From an uncultured Opitutia bacterium (GTDB taxonomy: Bacteria; Verrucomicrobiota; Verrucomicrobiia; Opitutales; UBA953), in contig CAIXQT010000308.1 in assembly GCA_903921665.1 (NCBI GenBank), forward strand, positions 1 through 5,251: a stretch of DNA of 5,251 bases, read 5' to 3'. Below the pieces are notes generated by a model. That model was not told where the DNA came from. It searched no databases and saw only the letters and a program-made list of their open reading frames with translations. Below, piece after piece: positions 1-5,251 of this stretch. The stretch's first letter is position 1. Each line of letters begins with the position of its first letter. The position numbers were made by a program, and so were the translations under genes.

Positions 1-1
1 C

Positions 2-481
2 CTCCGCCGCGTCCCCGCGGTCAACGCCTCCTGGGCCGGCACGAGCATCCGCACCCACGGCGCGGTGCACCTCTCCTTCGGCGTCGCCCTCGAAGACGGC
101 CTGGTCACCCCGGTCATCCGCGACGCGCACGCCAAGACGCTCAAGGACATCGCCGTCGAAGCGAAGTCCCTCATCGGCAAGGCCCGCGCGAAGAAGCTCA
201 CGCCGAACGAGATGTCCGGCTCGACCTTCACGGTCACGAACCTCGGCATGTACGGCGTCACCGGTTTCTTCGGCATCATCAACGTGCCCAACGCCGCGAT
301 TCTCTCCGTCGGCGCGACCATCAAGAAGCCGGTCGTCGACGCCCAGGATCGCCTGGTCATCGGCCACCGCATGGTGATCGGCCTCTCGGGCGATCACCGC
401 GTAGTCGACGGCGCCAACGCCGCCCAGTTCCTCCAGGCGCTCAAGCAGCTCCTCGAAGAACCGGCGCTGATGCTGATCTGA
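2..481 (+). CDS. pdhC: Pyruvate dehydrogenase E2 (dihydrolipoamide acetyltransferase), C-terminal part, 5' end outside window
   Basis: The visible 159 residues are the end of the E2 catalytic (CAT) domain, which moves the acetyl group from lipoyl-lysine to CoA in the cytosolic pyruvate dehydrogenase complex. The active-site signature DHRVVDGA lies at visible residues 131-138, with catalytic His132 and Asp136. The upstream NLGMYGV...IINVPNAAILSVGA segment (visible 80-105) is the form seen in pyruvate-specific E2s. 2-oxoglutarate and branched-chain E2s carry different sequences there. The reading frame is open to the left edge with good family sequence (VPAVNASW), so the GTG at 65 is not the start. 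The lipoyl and E1/E3-binding domains, and presumably the E1 genes, lie upstream outside the window. The C-terminus (LLEEPALMLI) is the natural family end, so the gene is not truncated at its 3' side. It is followed 20 bases later by a strong terminator. Confidence 0.93.
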   Translation, partial: LRRVPAVNASWAGTSIRTHGAVHLSFGVALEDGLVTPVIRDAHAKTLKDIAVEAKSLIGKARAKKLTPNEMSGSTFTVTNLGMYGVTGFFGIINVPNAAILSVGATIKKPVVDAQDRLVIGHRMVIGLSGDHRVVDGANAAQFLQALKQLLEEPALMLI

Positions 482-501
482 GCGGAGCGAAAGTTCTTCC
501 G

Positions 502-533
502 AAACCCGGGCCCGCGAGGCGCCCGGGTTTTTT
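502..533 (+). terminator. Intrinsic terminator of the E2 gene, probably shared with the convergent SDR gene
   Basis: A perfect 10-bp inverted repeat (502-511 AAACCCGGGC, 521-530 GCCCGGGTTT) encloses a 9-base loop. On the plus strand it runs into six T residues at 528-533, a classic rho-independent terminator 20 bases after the E2 stop. Read on the minus strand, the same hairpin begins about 8 bases after the SDR stop codon but has only three U residues after the stem. It may therefore also stop SDR transcription, less efficiently. Confidence 0.9.
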
Positions 534-541
534 GTGCCCAC

Positions 542-1237
542 TCAGAACGTACGGACCGAGGACAAGCCGCCATCCACATGGAGCACTTGGCCGGTCATGA
601 AGCGCGAGTGGCCGGAAAGAAGGTGCGCGACGAGCGTGGCGAGGTCTTCGGAACGACCGACCTGCTGCAACGGGTGGCGCTTGGCGGCGGCTTCCTTCTT
701 GAGGTCCGAATTAAGCAACGCGCCGGCCAGCGGGGTGTCGGTCAGCGAAGGCGCGATGACGTTCACGCGGATGGCCGGCGCCCATTCGGCGGCGAGGCTC
801 TTCGCGAGCGCTTCGACGGCCCCCTTGGCCGCGGCGATGCTGGCGTGCATGGGCATGCCTTGCGCGACGGCGACCGTGGAGAAGAGGACGACCGAGGCGT
901 TGCCCGAGGCCTTGAGCGCCGGGAGCGCCGACTGGAGCGCGGCGATGGCGCCGAACAAGTTCACTTGGAGGTCGCGCTGGAAATCTTCCGGCGTCAGGCG
1001 GTGGAACGGCTTGAGGGAGATCGAACCGGGGAAATAGACGAAGCCGTCGAGGCGCTCCGGCCAGGTCAGCGGACCGGGCGCGGCGGCGTCGAACGGCTGC
1101 GCGACGATCTCGAGATCGGCGAGCTTTTCGGGCGTGCGGCAAGCGGCGTGCACCGTATGGCCGTCGGCCTGGAGTTGCGCGACGGTCGCGCGGCCGATGC
1201 CGGAGGTGCCGCCGATGATCGCGATGTGCTTGGACAT
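542..1237 (-). CDS. SDR-family (short-chain dehydrogenase/reductase-like) protein lacking the catalytic Tyr and Ser
   Basis: This 231-residue Rossmann-fold protein has the length of a classical SDR. The N-terminal nucleotide-binding motif is GGTSGIG (residues 9-15), close to the classical TGxxxGxG. The helix Asn (VNLFG, Asn93) and the end motif MTGQVLHVDGG (214-224) are also classical, as is RVNVIAPSLTDTP. The active site is altered: the YxxxK motif reads IAAAK (Ile134, Lys138), and the Ser 13 residues before the Tyr position is Thr121. The NNAG motif is replaced by YFPG. A normal Tyr-dependent hydride transfer is therefore doubtful. Cofactor binding, another chemistry or a regulatory role is possible, and the substrate cannot be named. 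I chose the ATG at 1237, which places the glycine motif at the usual distance from the N-terminus. A GTG at 1264 in frame would add nine residues without family support. AAGG lies only 2 bases before the ATG, too close for a good ribosome site. The gene is separated from the cluster to its right by a terminator, so it is probably transcribed alone. No signal peptide is seen, so it is likely cytosolic. Confidence 0.9.
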   Translation of the reverse strand: MSKHIAIIGGTSGIGRATVAQLQADGHTVHAACRTPEKLADLEIVAQPFDAAAPGPLTWPERLDGFVYFPGSISLKPFHRLTPEDFQRDLQVNLFGAIAALQSALPALKASGNASVVLFSTVAVAQGMPMHASIAAAKGAVEALAKSLAAEWAPAIRVNVIAPSLTDTPLAGALLNSDLKKEAAAKRHPLQQVGRSEDLATLVAHLLSGHSRFMTGQVLHVDGGLSSVRTF

Positions 1238-1296
1238 GACCTTAAGGTTGCCATCCGTCGGCACAGGTCAAACGGGCCGCCGCTTTTCCGGGCACG

Positions 1297-1324
1297 AAAA
1301 AGGCCGGAGGCGAACCTCCGGCCT
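1297..1324 (-). terminator. Intrinsic terminator of the carbohydrate cluster
   Basis: On the minus strand a perfect 10-bp stem (1324-1315 AGGCCGGAGG, 1310-1301 CCTCCGGCCT) is closed by the very stable TTCG tetraloop at 1314-1311 and runs into five T residues (complement of A1297-A1301). It begins 23 bases after the stop codon of the ThuA-domain gene. It separates the cluster from the SDR gene downstream. Confidence 0.93.
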
Positions 1325-1347
1325 GATACGGACGACCTGACGGTCGC

Positions 1348-2328
1348 TTACTTCTTCTTGTCCGCGGGCTTGGCCGGCGCCTTGCGCTGACCCTTCTTGT
1401 CCAGGTTCGCCTTGAGTTCTTCTTCGGTGAACTTCGTGGTGATGCCGGCCGCAGGCACTTCGGCCTTCGCGGTCCAGACGATCGCATTGAGGACGAGGGT
1501 GCGCTGGCTGTCGTTCGACCAGCCGGCGTGATAGTGGCCGCCGGTGAAACCGAAGCCACGACCGCCATCCTTACGCTCGACCGCCCAGGCGACGACCGCA
1601 GGCTTCTTCTCTTCGAGGACGAGCTTCTTGACGTCCGGGTTGCCGGAGTGCGGGCCTTCGCCGCGCTTCATGGTCTCAGGGGGAGCGATCGCGGACAGGA
1701 GCGGCGTGACGCCTTCCATGTTATCGCGGAAGCGCATGTTGAAATACCATTCGTCATTGGAGCCGAAAGGCTTCACACCGCGGCTGGCCGGGTGATCGGG
1801 GATGACCTTGAAGTCGGCCATCCAGTGCGGATTCACGGACCAGTGCTGCTCGAAGTAACCGCCGAGCCAATCCTTGAACTCGAGGGCGCCCTTGCCCTTG
1901 GAAGAACGACCAGCAGGAGCAGGGCTGACGGGCTTGCCGTCGACGCTGAGCCAGCCGGCGCGCTCGTAGGCGGGCTCGACGGCGTAATGGAGGCAGACGA
2001 AGCCCGTGCCGGCCGCCATCTTCTTGGCGAGCTGGTCGAGATGCGGAAGCGCCGGATGGCCGCCACCGCCGTCGGAGTAGATCACGATCGTGTCCGCCTT
2101 GGCGACGCGCTCGTCGGAAGGCCATTCGCCGTTGAGGGAGACGTCGACGTTGACCAAATCGGCGGCGGACTGCTTGAGGCCGGACGCGAGGAGCTGGATA
2201 CCGGCGTTATGCTCGTGCTCGCCGGGCCCGTGGCTTGGACGGCCGGCGATGAGGAGGACGTTCTTCTTGTCCGCGGCCGAGACGAACGCGGCCGAGAGCA
2301 GGAGGAGGCTGAGGAGGGATTTCTTCAT
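1348..2328 (-). CDS. Exported ThuA-domain protein
   Basis: A 326-residue protein with a clear Sec signal peptide: MKK, a Leu-rich core at 4-15 and likely cleavage after VSA (residue 18). The rest is a ThuA domain, a glutamine-amidotransferase-like alpha/beta fold. Landmarks are NVLLIAGRPSHG (23-34), ADTIVIYSDGGGGHP (78-92), FVCLHYAVEP (110-119), GGYFEQHWSVNPHW (156-169), NDEWYFNMRF (191-200) and GFTGGHYHAGW (260-270). ThuA is named for trehalose utilisation in rhizobia, where ThuA/ThuB act through a 3-keto-trehalose intermediate. Most exported paralogues in Verrucomicrobiota and Planctomycetota have no proven reaction, so no thuA symbol is given. Between the HYAVEP and GGYFE motifs, residues 120-150 look longer than is typical. 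The C-terminus ends in a Lys/Ala/Pro-rich tail (about 310-326). It starts 6 bases after the stop of the DUF1080 gene, suggesting translational coupling. The nearest AAGGAA is about 15 bases before the ATG, too far for a usual ribosome site. It is the last gene of the cluster. Confidence 0.92.
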   Translation of the reverse strand: MKKSLLSLLLLSAAFVSAADKKNVLLIAGRPSHGPGEHEHNAGIQLLASGLKQSAADLVNVDVSLNGEWPSDERVAKADTIVIYSDGGGGHPALPHLDQLAKKMAAGTGFVCLHYAVEPAYERAGWLSVDGKPVSPAPAGRSSKGKGALEFKDWLGGYFEQHWSVNPHWMADFKVIPDHPASRGVKPFGSNDEWYFNMRFRDNMEGVTPLLSAIAPPETMKRGEGPHSGNPDVKKLVLEEKKPAVVAWAVERKDGGRGFGFTGGHYHAGWSNDSQRTLVLNAIVWTAKAEVPAAGITTKFTEEELKANLDKKGQRKAPAKPADKKK

Positions 2329-2334
2329 GACGGG

Positions 2335-3018
2335 TTACTTGATTTCCTTGAGGACGATATCCTTGACCTGGACCACCATGGGAGGTCCGGCATGAAGCTG
2401 GAGGGCGAGCAGGCCCTTCTTCGCGCCGACGGCGGTCTCGTCGGTGACGTCGACGGTCTGCACGCCGTTGATGAAGTGCTGGAGGTGGCCGCCCTTGGCG
2501 ACGACGCGGTATTCGTTCCAGTCCCCGGCCTTGATCTTGGCCTGGATCTCGTCGGTCTTGCCGAGCGAGCCGGTGACTTCGATCTTGGGCTTATTGGCTT
2601 CTTTGCCTTCCTTGATCACGACCTTCTCGCCACGCTTGGCGAGGATGCCGCGACCGCGCTCCTCATAGAGGATGCCGGAGTAAGTCTTGCCCGCTTCGAA
2701 ATCGCCCTGGTAGCCAGAGATCACGAAGCCCTTCGCGTCGACGAGCTTGCTGCGGTACTGGACGCCGGAGTTGCCGCCGACGATCTTGTACTGGAACGTA
2801 AGCTCGAAGTCGGCGACTTCGCCTTCCCAGACGAGGAAGGTGTTGCCCTTGGTGGGCTTCTCCTTGGTCGTGCGGCCGGTGATGCAACCATCCTCGACGG
2901 ACCAGAAATCCAGGCCTTTCCAGCCCGCGAGATCCTTGCCGTTGAACAGGTTCTTGTCCTCGGCGGAGACCGACGCGCAAAGCGCGGCGAGAGCGAGGAA
3001 GGAGGTGAGCAGCTTCAT
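2335..3018 (-). CDS. Exported DUF1080 / 3-keto-disaccharide hydrolase-domain protein
   Basis: A 227-residue protein consisting of a signal peptide (MKLLTSFLAL core, cleavage likely after SVSA, residue 19) and one DUF1080 (PF06439) domain, which has a concanavalin-like beta-sandwich fold. Family signatures in order: NLFNGKDLAGWKG (23-35), GGNSGVQYRS (81-90), SGYQGDF (101-107), GILYEERGRG (115-124), DWNEYRVVAKGGHLQHFING (166-185) and LALQLHAGPPMVVQVKDI (204-221). The domain is complete and of normal size, without extra modules. Some members hydrolyse 3-keto-glycosides, for example 3-keto-trehalose-type disaccharides. Whether this one does is inferred only from the family name and neighbours. 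Cys14 sits in the signal peptide, but the preceding Leu does not make a lipobox, so a soluble periplasmic or secreted protein is more likely than a lipoprotein. It lies 19 bases after the epimerase gene and 6 bases before the ThuA-domain gene. No Shine-Dalgarno sequence precedes the ATG (upstream reads CCTTACCCCC). Confidence 0.93.
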   Translation of the reverse strand: MKLLTSFLALAALCASVSAEDKNLFNGKDLAGWKGLDFWSVEDGCITGRTTKEKPTKGNTFLVWEGEVADFELTFQYKIVGGNSGVQYRSKLVDAKGFVISGYQGDFEAGKTYSGILYEERGRGILAKRGEKVVIKEGKEANKPKIEVTGSLGKTDEIQAKIKAGDWNEYRVVAKGGHLQHFINGVQTVDVTDETAVGAKKGLLALQLHAGPPMVVQVKDIVLKEIK

Positions 3019-3037
3019 GGGGGTAAGGGTCGGTCGG

Positions 3038-3892
3038 TTACTTCTGCTTACCGAAGAAGCGGTTCAGGTTCTTCAGGCCCTTGACGGCGATGTCATCGCG
3101 GTTCGGCTCCATGGCGCGCCAGATGGCGGCGGCGCGGGCGATCACCTTGACGTCGGTGGTGAAGGACTCGATGACGACGTCCTGCTTGTAACCGATCTTC
3201 TTCAGCGCGCCGACGATGGGCTTCCAATCGAGGGAGTCGCCGCCGGGGGTGCCGCGGTCGGTGCCGCAGGCGTGGAAGTGGCCGAGGTGCTTGCCAGCCT
3301 TGAGGATGGCGGCGGCCTGGTTCTTCTCCTCGATGTTCATGTGGAAGGTATCGAGATGGAGCTTCACGTTCGGCAGGTTGATCGCCTTCACGAGGCGGAG
3401 GCCCTGGTCGCAGGTGTTGAGGAAGTCGGTCTCGAAGCGGTTCAGCGGTTCGATGTCGAGCTCGACGCCTTTCTTCTGGGCGTACTTGCCGATGACCTTG
3501 AGGTTCTTGACGACGAGCTTGAAGTGCTTGGCCTTCGTCTTGTCGTCATGGGCGCCGATGAGGCCGACGACGGAATAGAGCGGGCCGATGATGCGCGGGC
3601 AACCGGCGACGGCGGCCTGGTCGATGAGCGCCATGATGTACTTGCGGCCGGCGGCCTGGTCCTTGGCGGAGCCGCGGAGGTCGCGACCGGGGCCCATGCA
3701 GGCGCAGATCGATCCGATGGCGATGCCGGCGCTGGCGGCGGCGGCCTTCAGGAACTTCGGGTCGGTATGCGACGGATCCTCGATCGGGATCTCGACGGTG
3801 TGGAAGCCCCACTTCTTGAGCTTCTTGAAAAGGTGGACGCTCTCGTTGGTGAACGGAGAGGCATAGAGGAACGTATTAAGGCCGAAACGCAT
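3038..3892 (-). CDS. D-tagatose/D-psicose 3-epimerase-like sugar isomerase (xylose isomerase-like TIM barrel)
   Basis: A 284-residue cytosolic TIM barrel with no signal peptide and normal family length. The metal-binding set of ketose 3-epimerases is complete: Glu148 (IEPLNRFET), Asp181 (HLDTFHMNIEE), His207 (GHFHACG) and Glu242 (VIESF). They align with E150, D183, H209 and E244 of the Agrobacterium D-psicose 3-epimerase. Sugar-contact residues Glu154, His184 and Arg213 also appear kept. Family knowledge predicts divalent-metal-dependent C3 epimerisation of a free ketohexose such as fructose/psicose or tagatose/sorbose. The loop after His207 (GTDRGTPGGDSLDW) differs from the GESNRRVPG type of characterised enzymes, so the substrate may differ. 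Related TIM-barrel proteins act in 3-keto-glycoside metabolism, an alternative role given the DUF1080 and ThuA neighbours. The ATG at 3892 begins directly with the first barrel strand (MRFGLNTF). The leader before it is C-rich without a Shine-Dalgarno sequence. Confidence 0.9.
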   Translation of the reverse strand: MRFGLNTFLYASPFTNESVHLFKKLKKWGFHTVEIPIEDPSHTDPKFLKAAAASAGIAIGSICACMGPGRDLRGSAKDQAAGRKYIMALIDQAAVAGCPRIIGPLYSVVGLIGAHDDKTKAKHFKLVVKNLKVIGKYAQKKGVELDIEPLNRFETDFLNTCDQGLRLVKAINLPNVKLHLDTFHMNIEEKNQAAAILKAGKHLGHFHACGTDRGTPGGDSLDWKPIVGALKKIGYKQDVVIESFTTDVKVIARAAAIWRAMEPNRDDIAVKGLKNLNRFFGKQK

Positions 3893-3920
3893 GGGTGTGT
3901 GGTGGTGGGGGAGGAAGCGG

Positions 3921-3949
3921 AGTTTTGGAGGGGGTCAGGGGGCGGTCAA
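3921..3949 (-). promoter_or_regulatory. Weak candidate promoter before the epimerase gene
   Basis: On the minus strand TTGACC (3949-3944) matches five of six bases of a -35 box. It is followed after 17 bases by AAAACT (3926-3921), which matches only three of six bases of a -10 box. A start from here would give a leader of roughly 20-25 bases before the ATG at 3892. The 81-base gap after the esterase gene leaves room for an internal promoter, but the evidence is thin. Confidence 0.22.
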
Positions 3950-3973
3950 GGCTGGGCGTCGATACGCGTCCTT

Positions 3974-5251
3974 TTATGGGACCAGTTCGCCTAGAATGAG
4001 CAGCGCGCCCGGGAAGAAATGCAAGGGGGCGAAGCGCTCGGGCTTATCGATCTGGTTCTTGTTCTTCGCCAGGACGGCGGCCTTGTCGATCGGGTCGGCC
4101 AAGAGCTCCAACCGGACGGAATGCACGCCTTCCGGCAGGTCGGTGCCCACCGTGAAGGTGCTGAGGCGATTATAGGTGCAGTAAGGGTCGATGCGCTGGA
4201 CGACGAAAGGCGCCTTGCCGTCGAGCGTGACGGCGACCTTGCCGCCGGCCGGGCCAACGATGTCGTACACGGCGCAGTGCGTCCCCTTGAATTTGAATTC
4301 GATGCTCTGGCCAGGCTGCGTGAGGCGGACCATCGCGGGCAAGCGGTTCGCCCAGCTCTTGGCGTAATCGGCCGTCTTCATGTCCGCCGGAGTGAGCCCA
4401 TCGGAGAGTTTGGCGGCGGTGATCGGCGCAAGCGTCGCGCGCTCGAAGTTCGCCGGATCGAGAGCCAGCTTGCTCACATGGACGGTCGGGGCGTGGTTCG
4501 CGATGGCGAGCGCCGGGAGTGATCGGATGATCGCCTGCGCATAGAGCACCTGCCCGGTCGAGTCATGGGGATGCACGCCGTCCGCCGCGAAGACGAACTT
4601 GTCGCCGAGCGCGGCCTTATCGGCGTCGGTCTTCGGCAACGGCGCCTTCCAGAGCAGCTTGCCGGCCTTGGCCAGCCGCGCGACTTCCATGCCGAGGGCG
4701 ATCGTCGGGATGCCGTAATGATCGGCGACCTTCTCCATCGCGCTCGCCGAGCGCTGCAGCTTGCCCTCAAGCATCGCGGGAGACAGCGCTTCGGTCAGGG
4801 TATAGACGAAGCAGATGTCGGTCTTGGGATTCGCTTTCCAGGTCTGGCGGACGATGCCTTCCATGCAGCGGATGATGCGCTGCGGATCGGCGCCGCCGTC
4901 GTTCACGGCGAACTCGACGAACAGCAGATCCGGGGCCTTGGAGAGCACGTCCTGCTGGACGCGGAAGACGCCGAGGTCCGAACCCGTGCCGCCGATGGCG
5001 GCGTTGATCTCGGTGAAGGTCGACTGCGGATAGGCCTTCTTGAAATGATCGAGGGTCAGCACGCGCCAGCCCTTCTGCGCGGTGATCGAGCCGCCCAGGT
5101 AGCCGATCTTCAGCTCCGAACCGGTCGTCTGGGCCTTCAGGAAGAAATTCGGCAGGCCGCCGCGGGCACGGACCTCCTGGGCGGCGACGAGCGGGTATTC
5201 CTTGTCGGCGGCGTGACCGAGGGCGGCGGCGCATAGCGCCAAGGCGGAGCA
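3974..5251 (-). CDS. Exported SGNH/GDSL hydrolase (carbohydrate-esterase-like), 5' end outside window
   Basis: The frame is open to the right edge, and the visible 425 residues start inside a signal peptide (CSALALCAAALGHA, cleavage about residues 13-15). The true start is therefore just beyond the window and the TTG at 5242 is not it. The N-terminal half is an SGNH hydrolase. Block I is IGYLGGSIT with nucleophile Ser55, block II INAAIGGTGSD with an oxyanion Gly near 87, block III FVEFAVND with Asn117, and block V DGVHPHD with Asp224 and His227. The Ser-Asp-His triad is complete. Block I has GGS instead of GDS, as in several esterase subfamilies. The C-terminal part (about 255-425), including QSIEFKFKGTHCAVYDIVGP and VAVTLDGK, resembles the beta-rich accessory region found next to SGNH domains in acetyl-xylan-esterase-like proteins. 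The likely role is removing acetyl or other acyl groups from a polysaccharide outside the cytoplasm. The substrate is not shown by the sequence. It is the first visible gene of the cluster, 81 bases before the epimerase. Confidence 0.88.
   Translation of the reverse strand, partial: CSALALCAAALGHAADKEYPLVAAQEVRARGGLPNFFLKAQTTGSELKIGYLGGSITAQKGWRVLTLDHFKKAYPQSTFTEINAAIGGTGSDLGVFRVQQDVLSKAPDLLFVEFAVNDGGADPQRIIRCMEGIVRQTWKANPKTDICFVYTLTEALSPAMLEGKLQRSASAMEKVADHYGIPTIALGMEVARLAKAGKLLWKAPLPKTDADKAALGDKFVFAADGVHPHDSTGQVLYAQAIIRSLPALAIANHAPTVHVSKLALDPANFERATLAPITAAKLSDGLTPADMKTADYAKSWANRLPAMVRLTQPGQSIEFKFKGTHCAVYDIVGPAGGKVAVTLDGKAPFVVQRIDPYCTYNRLSTFTVGTDLPEGVHSVRLELLADPIDKAAVLAKNKNQIDKPERFAPLHFFPGALLILGELVP

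Noticed and set aside
1238..1271. Possible SDR promoter with TTGACC on the minus strand (1271-1266)
   Set aside because: The -35-like hexamer is good, but no acceptable -10 box lies 16-19 bases downstream (the bases are ACCTTAAG). The start would also fall at the ATG, so it is not reported as a feature.
578..1390. Plus-strand open frame of 270 codons over the SDR gene
   Set aside because: It is Arg/Gly/Glu-rich shadow sequence. It would also run through the cluster terminator, and the minus-strand SDR is clearly the real gene.
1528..3084. Long plus-strand open frame of 518 codons over the ThuA and DUF1080 genes
   Set aside because: It is antisense to two genes with clear family motifs and signal peptides. 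Its translation is Asp/Glu/Leu/Val/Gly-rich without any recognisable domain, as expected from the complement of high-GC codons.
3950..3973. Possible terminator after the SGNH hydrolase gene
   Set aside because: Only a 4-bp GCGT/ACGC stem without a T tract is present, so read-through into the epimerase gene is likely.
2747..3994. Plus-strand open frame of 415 codons over the epimerase gene
   Set aside because: It is antisense to a well-supported epimerase with complete catalytic residues, has biased composition (Val/Glu/Asp/Leu) and shows no family motif.
4565..5236. Plus-strand open frame of 223 codons over the SGNH hydrolase
   Set aside because: It is antisense to the hydrolase, which has an intact triad, and shows Arg/Leu/Gly-rich shadow composition without motifs.
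1..5251. CRISPR arrays, tRNA or rRNA genes, insertion sequences, attachment sites
   Set aside because: No regularly spaced repeats, tRNA-like cloverleaf, transposase motif or terminal inverted repeats were seen. The short intergenic gaps leave little room for them.

Overview
The window is high-GC bacterial DNA that is almost fully coding. No gene-free stretch exceeds about 110 bases. It shows a central-metabolism gene end, a stand-alone short-chain dehydrogenase, and a four-gene carbohydrate cluster. The cluster's gene types (SGNH esterase, D-tagatose/D-psicose epimerase-like protein, DUF1080 protein, ThuA-domain protein) are expanded in Verrucomicrobiota and Planctomycetota. The GC content and the near absence of Shine-Dalgarno sequences fit a verrucomicrobial (Opitutales-like) genome best. 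This is an inference from gene content, not a proven assignment.

Layout. Positions 2-481 (+) hold the C-terminal end of a pyruvate dehydrogenase E2 (dihydrolipoamide acetyltransferase), followed by a strong intrinsic terminator at 502-533. Everything else is on the minus strand. A small SDR-family protein (542-1237) converges on the E2 gene and probably shares its terminator. Right of it, at 1297-1324, a perfect 10-bp hairpin with a UUCG loop ends the four-gene cluster. Read in transcription order, the cluster is: an exported SGNH/GDSL esterase-like protein (5251-3974, 5' end outside the window), a cytosolic sugar epimerase (3892-3038), an exported DUF1080 / 3-keto-disaccharide hydrolase-domain protein (3018-2335) and an exported ThuA-domain protein (2328-1348). 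The last three are spaced by only 19 and 6 bases and look like one transcription unit. An 81-base gap separates the esterase from the epimerase and may hold an internal promoter.

How the genes may work together. The esterase could deacylate a plant- or algal-type glycan outside the cytoplasm. The DUF1080 and ThuA proteins, both with signal peptides, could handle (keto)glycosides in the periplasm. The metal-dependent epimerase would process a released ketose in the cytoplasm. No Gfo/Idh/MocA oxidoreductase that would make a 3-keto sugar is present, so the keto-sugar model is a hypothesis.

The most unusual single protein is the SDR. It keeps the nucleotide-binding glycine motif and the active-site Lys and Asn, but has Ile in place of the catalytic Tyr and Thr in place of the catalytic Ser.
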